From contig VBOS01000455.1 in the NCBI GenBank assembly GCA_005893185.1, forward strand, positions 1 to 5,268: a stretch of 5,268 bases of DNA, written 5' to 3'. Shown here piece by piece: positions 1-5,268 of the stretch; within the stretch, counting starts at the first letter, position 1, and the number at the start of each line of letters is the position of its first letter. The position numbers and the translations under genes were made by a program. The notes beneath the pieces were generated by a model, which saw only the letters and a program-made list of their open reading frames with translations, had not been told where the DNA came from and ran no database searches. Source of the stretch: Candidatus Eiseniibacteriota bacterium (GTDB lineage Bacteria > Eisenbacteria > RBG-16-71-46).

Positions 1-2
1 AA

Positions 3-815
3 GACCTGCTGGCGGAAGGTGCGTTCGACACGCTCGTCGCCTGCCTGCCGCACGGCGCCTGGCGGGAGCTGTCGGCCAGGCGCCCGGCCCTCGCCCAGCG
101 ACCCGCGCGCGTCGTGGACCTCTCCTCCGACTTCCGGTCGGGCGATGACGGCTACGCCTACGGGCTGCCCGAGGCCTTCCGCGAGGCTCTCGACGGAGCG
201 ACGCGCGTCGCCAATCCCGGCTGCTACCCGACCGCCGCGACGCTCGCGCTGCTCCCCGCCGCCGAGGCCGGCTGGATCGCGGGGCCGGCGATGATCCACG
301 CGCTCTCGGGCGTCACGGGCGCGGGGCGCGCGCCCGCTCTGCGCACGTCGTTCGCCGAGCTGGACGGCGGCGCATCGATCTATCGCGCGGGCGCCGAGCA
401 TGCGCACGTGCCCGAGATGGAGCGCAACCTGGCACGGCTCGCGGGCGCGCCGGTCCCGGTTGGATTCACGCCGCAGCTCGCGCCCATGGCGCGCGGCATC
501 CTGCTCACGGCCAACGCGCCGCTCGCGCGCGCGATCGCTCCTGAAGATGCGCGCGCCGCCTACTGCGAGCGCTACGCGGGCGAGCCGTTCGTGCGCGTGC
601 TCGCGGCCGGCGAATGGCCCGAGACGCGAGCCGTGCGCGGCTCCAATCGCTGCGACGTCGCGGTCACGACTCTGCACGGCGGCCGCACCCTGCTCGCAGC
701 CGCAGCCCTCGACAATCTCGTCAAGGGCGCGTCGGGGCAGGCGATCCAGAACCTGAACGCGATGTTGGGCCGGCCGGAGGCCGAAGGCCTCACAGCGCAC
801 GGGAGCCCGTGGTGA
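3..815 (+). CDS. argC: N-acetyl-gamma-glutamyl-phosphate reductase, 5'-truncated by window edge
   Basis: ArgC reduces N-acetylglutamyl phosphate to N-acetylglutamate semialdehyde with NADPH, the third step of cytoplasmic arginine synthesis. The open frame enters from the left edge (first full codon at 3) and ends at TGA 813-815, giving 270 visible codons. The family usually has 310-350 residues, so about 70 N-terminal residues with the Rossmann GxxGxxG motif lie outside. Visible motifs in order: CLPHG; DLSSDFR; YGLPE; NPGCYPTA, with the catalytic Cys at codon 222-224; SGVTGAGR; the GAEHAHVPEME block with candidate active-site His codons at 399-401 and 405-407; FTPQLAPMARGI; RGSNRCDV; and the C-terminal DNLVKGASGQAIQN. 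No internal stop or gap is seen, so this is the only gene in the window whose visible part looks undamaged. Its stop overlaps the argB start by 4 bases, consistent with translational coupling. The family assignment is secure. Confidence 0.96.
   Translation, partial: DLLAEGAFDTLVACLPHGAWRELSARRPALAQRPARVVDLSSDFRSGDDGYAYGLPEAFREALDGATRVANPGCYPTAATLALLPAAEAGWIAGPAMIHALSGVTGAGRAPALRTSFAELDGGASIYRAGAEHAHVPEMERNLARLAGAPVPVGFTPQLAPMARGILLTANAPLARAIAPEDARAAYCERYAGEPFVRVLAAGEWPETRAVRGSNRCDVAVTTLHGGRTLLAAAALDNLVKGASGQAIQNLNAMLGRPEAEGLTAHGSPW
801..805 (+). promoter_or_regulatory. Ribosome binding site for argB
   Basis: GGGAG lies 6 bases upstream of GTG 812-814. A second GTG at 809 would leave only 3 bases of spacing, so 812 is the better start. 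It also gives the GTGA overlap with the argC stop, matching the style of the next two junctions. Confidence 0.6.
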
Positions 816-850
816 CGAAGCGGGTCGTGGTGGTCAAGCTCGGCGGCCGG

Positions 851-904
851 GCGCTGGAGCCGGACGGCGAAGCCGCTGCGCTGGAACCGGACGGCGAAGC
901 CGCG
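851..904 (+). repeat. 27-bp direct tandem duplication within argB
   Basis: Positions 851-877 and 878-904 match at 25 of 27 bases (differences at 859/886 and 877/904). Each copy encodes ALEPDGEAA, so the repeat preserves frame and lengthens the segment between KLGG and HGGG by 9 residues. Without the second copy that spacing would be about the same as in the E. coli enzyme. Confidence 0.85.
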
Positions 905-1653
905 GCGCCGGGCGCCGCCTTGCGCCCGAGCGGCTCCGCGGCGCCCGACCCATCCGGGGTCGGTCGTCATCGTCCACGGCGGCGGCGCCGAGGTCACGGC
1001 GTGGTGCGGGCGTCTGGGTGTGGCGCCGCGCTTCGTCGACGGGCTGCGCGTGACCGATCCCGCCACGCTCGAGGTCGCGGCGGCTGTGCTCGCCGGCCTC
1101 GCGAACAAGCGCCTGGTCGCGCGGCTGCGCGCGGCAGGACTCGACGCCGTGGGGCTCGCAGCCCTCGACGGCGGCACGGTCGAGGCCGAGCCGCACGCGC
1201 GCGCGGCCATGCTCGGGGCGGTGGGCACTGTGCGCCAGGTCCATCCCGCGCTGCTCGAGACGCTGCTCGGCCAGGGCCGCGTCCCGGTGATCGCCAGCAT
1301 CTGCGACTGCGACGGCGCGCTGCTCAACGTCAACGCCGACGATCTCGCCGCCGCGCTCGCGGGTGCGCTCCATGCTCGCGCGCTCGTGCTTCTTTCCGAC
1401 GCGCCCGGCCTCAGGCTCGGGGGCTCGATCGTGCCGCGGCTCGACGCCGATTCGCTCGCGGCCGCGCTCGATCACCCCGACGTGCAGGGCGGCATGCGGC
1501 CCAAGCTGATCGCAGCTCGAGCTGCGCTCGATGCCGGCGTCCCCCGCGCGCACATCGCTGCGTGGTCGGGACCGGGAACGCTTCGCACCCTGATCGGAGG
1601 CGGAGGAGCCGGCACCACCATCCTCGCAGCAGCTGACGCCCTTCTTTCCCACC

Positions 1654-1657
1654 GGAG
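1654..1657 (+). promoter_or_regulatory. Ribosome binding site for argD
   Basis: GGAG lies 6 bases before ATG 1664. It sits inside the last codons of argB, so argD translation can begin both by coupling at the ATGA overlap and independently. Confidence 0.55.
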
Positions 1658-1663
1658 CCATTC

Positions 1664-2856
1664 ATGACCGAGATCGCCACCGCACCGCCCGCAACCATCG
1701 CCGCCGAGCCGCTCGCGCACGAGGAGCTCGAGTCGTTCGCCCCGCTCTACCCGATGCCGCGCCTCGAGCTGGCCTCCGGCCGCGGCGCGCGCGTCCGCGA
1801 CGCCGCCGGGCGAGAGTATCTCGACTTCGTGAGCGGGATCGCGGTGAACGCGCTCGGGCACGGCGTCCCGGGGCTGGCGCGTGCGGTGGCAAAGCAGATG
1901 AAGCAGCTCGTCCAGTGCTCGAACCTGTTCGCGAACCGGCCGGCGATCGAGCTGGCGCGCGCGCTGCTCGAAGCCACCGGCTACCAGCGCGCGTTCTTTT
2001 GCAACAGCGGCACCGAGGGCGTCGAGACCGCGCTCAAGTTCGCACGGGCGCGCGCGGGGTCGCTGGGGCTCGGAGGCCGCGATGTCGTCGCCTTCCGCGG
2101 CGGCTTCCACGGCCGCACCGCTTTCGCGCTGTCCGCCACCTGGACGCCCTCCTACCGCGAGCCGTTCGAGCCGCTGGTGCCGGGTGTGCGCTTCGCGGAC
2201 TACAACGATGTTGCGGGTCTCGAAGCTGTGCTCGCCCCGGGCGTGGCAGCGGTGGTGGTGGAGCCGGTGCAGGGCGAGGGCGGCGGTGTCCCCGCGCGCC
2301 GCGAGTTCCTCGAGGCGCTGCGCGCGCGCTGCACGGCGCTCCAAGGCGCGCTGATCTTCGACGAGGTGCAGTGGTGCTGAGCAAGGCGCTGGGCGGCGGG
2401 CTGCCGCTCGCCGCCGTGCTCATGACGAAGGAGTTCGCAGCTGGGCTCAAGCCCGGGATGCACGGCTGCACGTTCGGCGGCGGACCCGTTGCTGCCACCG
2501 CCGGAGCGTTCGTGCTGTCCCGCGTCAACAAGGCCGGCTTTCTCGCGCGCGTGAGAAGCCGCGGGCGGACGCTCGAGGTCGCGCTCGAAGCGCTGGTGCA
2601 GCGCCATCCTTCGCTCGCAGATGCGCGCGGCCTCGGGCTGTTGCGCGCGGTCGAAGTTGCGACGGACGCGCCCTACGACCCGCCTGCGCTGGTGGCGGCG
2701 GCTCGCAAGCACGGGCTACTCGTGCTGCGTGGCGGCGAGCGCGCGGTGCGGCTCCTGCCGCCGCTCACCGTGACCGACGCCGAGATCGCAGAGGCCGTGG
2801 AGAAGCTGGAGCGCGCCGTGACCGAGCTGGAAGCCAGGAAAGGCGGGACGATATGA
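1664..2856 (+). pseudogene. argD: Acetylornithine aminotransferase, internal deletion with frameshift near 2372
   Basis: ArgD is a class III PLP-dependent aminotransferase that converts N-acetylglutamate semialdehyde to N-acetylornithine using glutamate. The first frame, from ATG 1664, shows LYPMPRLEL, YLDFVSGIAVNALGH, the phosphate-binding CNSGTEG (2000-2020), GGFHGRT, VVEPVQGEGGG and LIFDEVQ, whose Asp (2360-2362) contacts the PLP ring nitrogen. It stops at TGA 2378-2380. The second frame takes up at about 2374 with VLSKALGGG (PLP-lysine codon 2383-2385), HGCTFGGGPVAA, ADARGLGLLRAVEV, RLLPPLTVTDAEI, stop 2854-2856. Family members carry a CGxGRTG segment and about 25 residues between Gln and Lys here. 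Only 11 bases remain, so about 64 nt are missing. The unrepaired product (238 codons) lacks the catalytic lysine. Both halves are free of other stops. The gene ends in an ATGA overlap with argG. Confidence 0.87.
2836..2847 (+). promoter_or_regulatory. Purine-rich ribosome binding region for argG
   Basis: AGGAAAGGCGGG precedes ATG 2853 by 5-16 bases and supports that start. The alternative in-frame GTG at 2913 has no comparable purine-rich run just upstream. Confidence 0.5.
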
Positions 2857-4278
2857 AGACCGGGCAGCCGCTGCATGGCGGCAGCGAGCGCGAGAACTCG
2901 AACGCACGAAGCGTGAAGAAGAAGGTGCGGCGCGCGGTGCTCGCCTACTCGGGCGGCCTCGACACCAGCATCATCGTGCCGTGGCTCAAGCAGACCTACG
3001 GGTGCGAGGTCGTCTGCTACTGCTCGGACGTGGGGCAGGGCGCTGAGCTCGAAGGCCTCGAGGCGCGCGCGCGCAAGAGCGGGGCGAGCGACGTCGTGGT
3101 CGAGGATCTGCGGCTCCCGTTCGTGCGCGACTTCTGCTTCCCCGCGCTGCGCGCAGGCGCGGTCTACGAGGGGGCCTACCTCCTCGGCACCTCGCTCGCC
3201 CGCCCGCTCATCGCAGCTCGCCAGGTGGCGTGCGCGCTGGAGGCGGGCGCCGATGCAGTCGCCCACGGCTGCACCGGGAAGGGCAACGACCAGGTGCGCT
3301 TCGAGCTCGCCTACCTGGCGCTCGCGCCCCAGCTCACCGTGATCGCCCCGTGGCGCGAGTGGGACATCGTCTCGCGCGAGGACGCGCTCGCCTACGCCGA
3401 GCGGAACGGCATCCCGGTGCCGACCAAGAAGGGCGACCTGTTCTCGCGCGACGCCAACCTCTGGCACATCTCGCACGAGGGCGGCCCGCTCGAGGATCCG
3501 GCGAGCCCGGCGCCCGAGACGCTCTACAAGCTCACAGCCTTCGAGCGCGGCGTGCCGGTCGCGCTCGAGGGCCGGAAGCTCGGCCCGGTGGAGCTGGTGC
3601 AGGAGCTGAACGCGATCGCCGGACGGCACGGCGTCGGGCGCGCCGACCTGGTCGAGAGCCGACTCATCGGCATGAAGTCGCGCGGCGTCTACGAGACGCC
3701 CGCCGGCACCGTGCTGCACGCGGCGCTCGAAGACCTGTGCCGCCTCGTGCTGCCCCACGACCTGCTGCGCACGCGGGCCGAGCTTAGCACCCGCATGGCC
3801 GATCTCATCTACAACGGCCAGTGGTTCTCGCCGCTGCGCTTAGCACTCCAGGCGTTCGTGGAAGCTGCGCTCGAGCACGCAGACGGCGATGTGACCGTCG
3901 AGCTGTTCCGCGGCCAGGCGCGCGCCGTCGCGCGCACCAGCCCCAAGACGCTCCATCGTCCCGACCTCGCATCTTTCGACATGACCGGCTACGACGCCGG
4001 CCACGCCGAAGGCTTCATCCGCCTGTTCGGCCTGCCGCTCGCGACCGCCGCGCGGCGGGAGGCGGAGAACGGAGCGAAGAAGGATGGTCCGGCGAAGAAT
4101 GCGACTCGCAGGTCCAGCAAAGCGGCCTTGAGGGGCGAGGAGCGGAGCGACGCTCTCGAAGCGCGCGGAGGCAGGAGGCGGAGCGCGCTGAGAGGAGCGA
4201 GGCGGAGCCAGGATGGCGGAGCCGAGCGGGCGGCGCGCAGCTCCTCGCCCCTCAAGGCCGCCCCCGGAGTCAAGACCC

Positions 4279-4289
<11 letters not shown>
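2853..4289 (+). CDS. argG: Argininosuccinate synthase with internal loop loss and C-terminal extension
   Basis: ArgG joins citrulline and aspartate with ATP to make argininosuccinate. The 478-codon frame starts at ATG 2853, overlapping the argD stop as ATGA. About 20 poorly conserved residues precede KKKVRRAVLAYSGGLDTS, the ATP pyrophosphatase P-loop (SGGLDTS at residues 33-39). Then come DVGQG, YLLGTSLARPLIA, HGCTGKGNDQVRFE (from residue 138), APWREWD, RDANLWHISHEGG, GRHGVGR, GMKSRGVYETPAGT (Tyr 280), LIYNGQWFSPLR and GYDAGHAEGFIRLFGLPL (ends at residue 396). Family members normally carry about 17 residues between KLT and the GVPVA strand (a VSPE...PEYVEIEF-type segment). Here only Ala-Phe remain (3537-3542), an in-frame loss of about 15 residues. 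From about residue 400 the protein continues for some 78 Arg/Ala/Ser-rich residues, made partly by an inverted-repeat element, and overlaps argH by 11 bases. Alternative start: GTG 2913. Family secure; activity uncertain because of the missing loop. Confidence 0.95.
4122..4261. repeat. Palindromic element: perfect 22-bp inverted repeat with 96-bp centre
   Basis: The arms at 4122-4143 and 4240-4261 are exact reverse complements over 22 bases and stop pairing immediately outside and inside. The centre is purine-rich and repeats GGCGGAG-type words (4177, 4201, 4215, with variants at 4141 and 4164). One more GGCGGAG lies outside the element, at 4061. The element is read in the argG frame as residues 424-470 (arms encode AALRGEE and SSSPLKAA) without a stop. 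Its right arm ends 4 bases before the argH ribosome binding site. It resembles, in concept, palindromic elements known to sit inside genes (for example Rickettsia palindromic elements). The resemblance is by form only; I have no sequence match. Confidence 0.75.
4266..4269 (+). promoter_or_regulatory. Ribosome binding site for argH
   Basis: GGAG lies 9 bases before ATG 4279. It favours 4279 over the in-frame ATG at 4213, which would add 22 residues from the repeat element ahead of the conserved N terminus. The site abuts the right arm of the inverted repeat, so folding of that repeat in mRNA could affect argH initiation. Confidence 0.6.

Positions 4290-5268
<979 letters not shown>

Larger units (their letters stand above)
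812..1667 (+). pseudogene. argB: N-acetylglutamate kinase, reading frame disrupted near 956-959
   Basis: ArgB phosphorylates N-acetylglutamate with ATP, the step before ArgC. The N-terminal part reads in frame from GTG 812 (VVVVKLGGRAL, with the nucleotide-binding KLGG at 836-847). The rest reads one base later: VVIVHGGGAE (HGGG at 975-986), FVDGLRVTD, LANKRLVA, LLNVNADDLA (NVNAD at 1326-1340), LLSDAPGL, MRPK (Lys codon 1503-1505), GTTIL, stop TGA 1665-1667. Joining the two frames by dropping one G from GGGG 956-959 restores PDPSG-SVVIVHGGG and gives about 284 residues, normal for the family. Left unrepaired, the first frame runs through Arg-rich nonsense to a stop at 1634-1636. The downstream part alone has in-frame GTG at 1020 but lacks both glycine-rich motifs. 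The N-terminal region also carries a duplicated nonapeptide (851-904). The stop overlaps the argD start (ATGA). Family secure. Whether the frame change is real or a base-calling error cannot be told here. Confidence 0.85.

Noticed and set aside
950..965. Programmed +1 ribosomal frameshifting in argB at GGGG
   Set aside because: No known stimulator such as a rare codon, a stop in the zero frame at the site or an internal Shine-Dalgarno is seen, and neighbouring genes have unrelated indels. An ordinary indel is simpler.
614..1636. 340-codon plus-strand frame covering the argC end and argB
   Set aside because: Only its 812 to about 957 part is real (argB N terminus). The rest is Arg-rich out-of-frame translation of argC and argB.
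572..2344. Overlapping minus-strand frames of 253, 275 and 290 codons
   Set aside because: They are antisense shadows of argC, argB and argD, rich in Arg/Ala/Ser and without recognisable domains or ribosome binding sites.
2867..2882. Small hairpin GCCGC-TGCATG-GCGGC near the argG start
   Set aside because: A 5-bp GC stem is common by chance in this base composition and nothing else supports a regulatory role.
2673..3758. Long minus-strand open frame (361 codons) opposite the argD end and argG
   Set aside because: It lies wholly opposite well-conserved argD and argG sequence. Long antisense frames are expected in DNA this GC-rich, and the translation shows no family motif.
4122..4261. Inverted repeat as a rho-independent terminator or an insertion sequence end pair
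   Set aside because: There is no T-run after the stem and the spacer is 96 bp. No transposase or room for one exists, and argH follows at once.

Overview
The window is a very GC-rich stretch of bacterial DNA (roughly 70% GC by eye) carrying one plus-strand arginine biosynthesis operon in the order argC-argB-argD-argG-argH. argC is cut by the left edge and argH by the right edge. Codon choice is strongly G/C at third positions throughout. The protein sequences look like those of a high-GC, Gram-negative-type soil or environmental bacterium (Myxococcota, Gemmatimonadota or a related lineage), but I cannot fix the taxon from this window.

Layout: 3-815 is the C-terminal three quarters of argC (N-acetyl-gamma-glutamyl-phosphate reductase). 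812-1667 is argB (N-acetylglutamate kinase), 1664-2856 is argD (acetylornithine aminotransferase), 2853-4289 is argG (argininosuccinate synthase), and 4279 to the right edge is argH (argininosuccinate lyase). The first three junctions are 4-base stop/start overlaps (GTGA or ATGA). The last is an 11-base overlap. The genes are therefore packed for translational coupling, and there is no intergenic space, promoter or terminator in the window. No ornithine or acetylornithine carbamoyltransferase (argF) lies between argD and argG, so the citrulline-forming step must be encoded elsewhere.

The enzymes cover acetylglutamate phosphorylation (ArgB), reduction (ArgC), transamination (ArgD), and the final ATP-dependent condensation of citrulline with aspartate (ArgG) and cleavage to arginine and fumarate (ArgH).

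The gene order is ordinary, but the integrity of the genes is not. argB carries a 27-bp in-frame tandem duplication followed by a one-base frame change, best placed at a GGGG run at 956-959. argD lacks about 64 nt between FDEVQ and the PLP-lysine motif SKALGGG, which shifts the frame. argG lacks about 15 residues of a conserved loop in frame. argH lacks about 58 nt, including the YTHLQ-type active-site segment, and again changes frame. Outside these junctions the frames are clean and the motifs well preserved. The lesions are therefore very recent, or they are sequence or assembly artefacts.

The second notable item is a perfect 22-bp inverted repeat (arms 4122-4143 and 4240-4261). It sits inside a low-complexity extension of about 80 residues at the C terminus of ArgG and looks like a palindromic element carried in frame within a coding region. 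I see no defence system, phage, RNA gene or CRISPR array.
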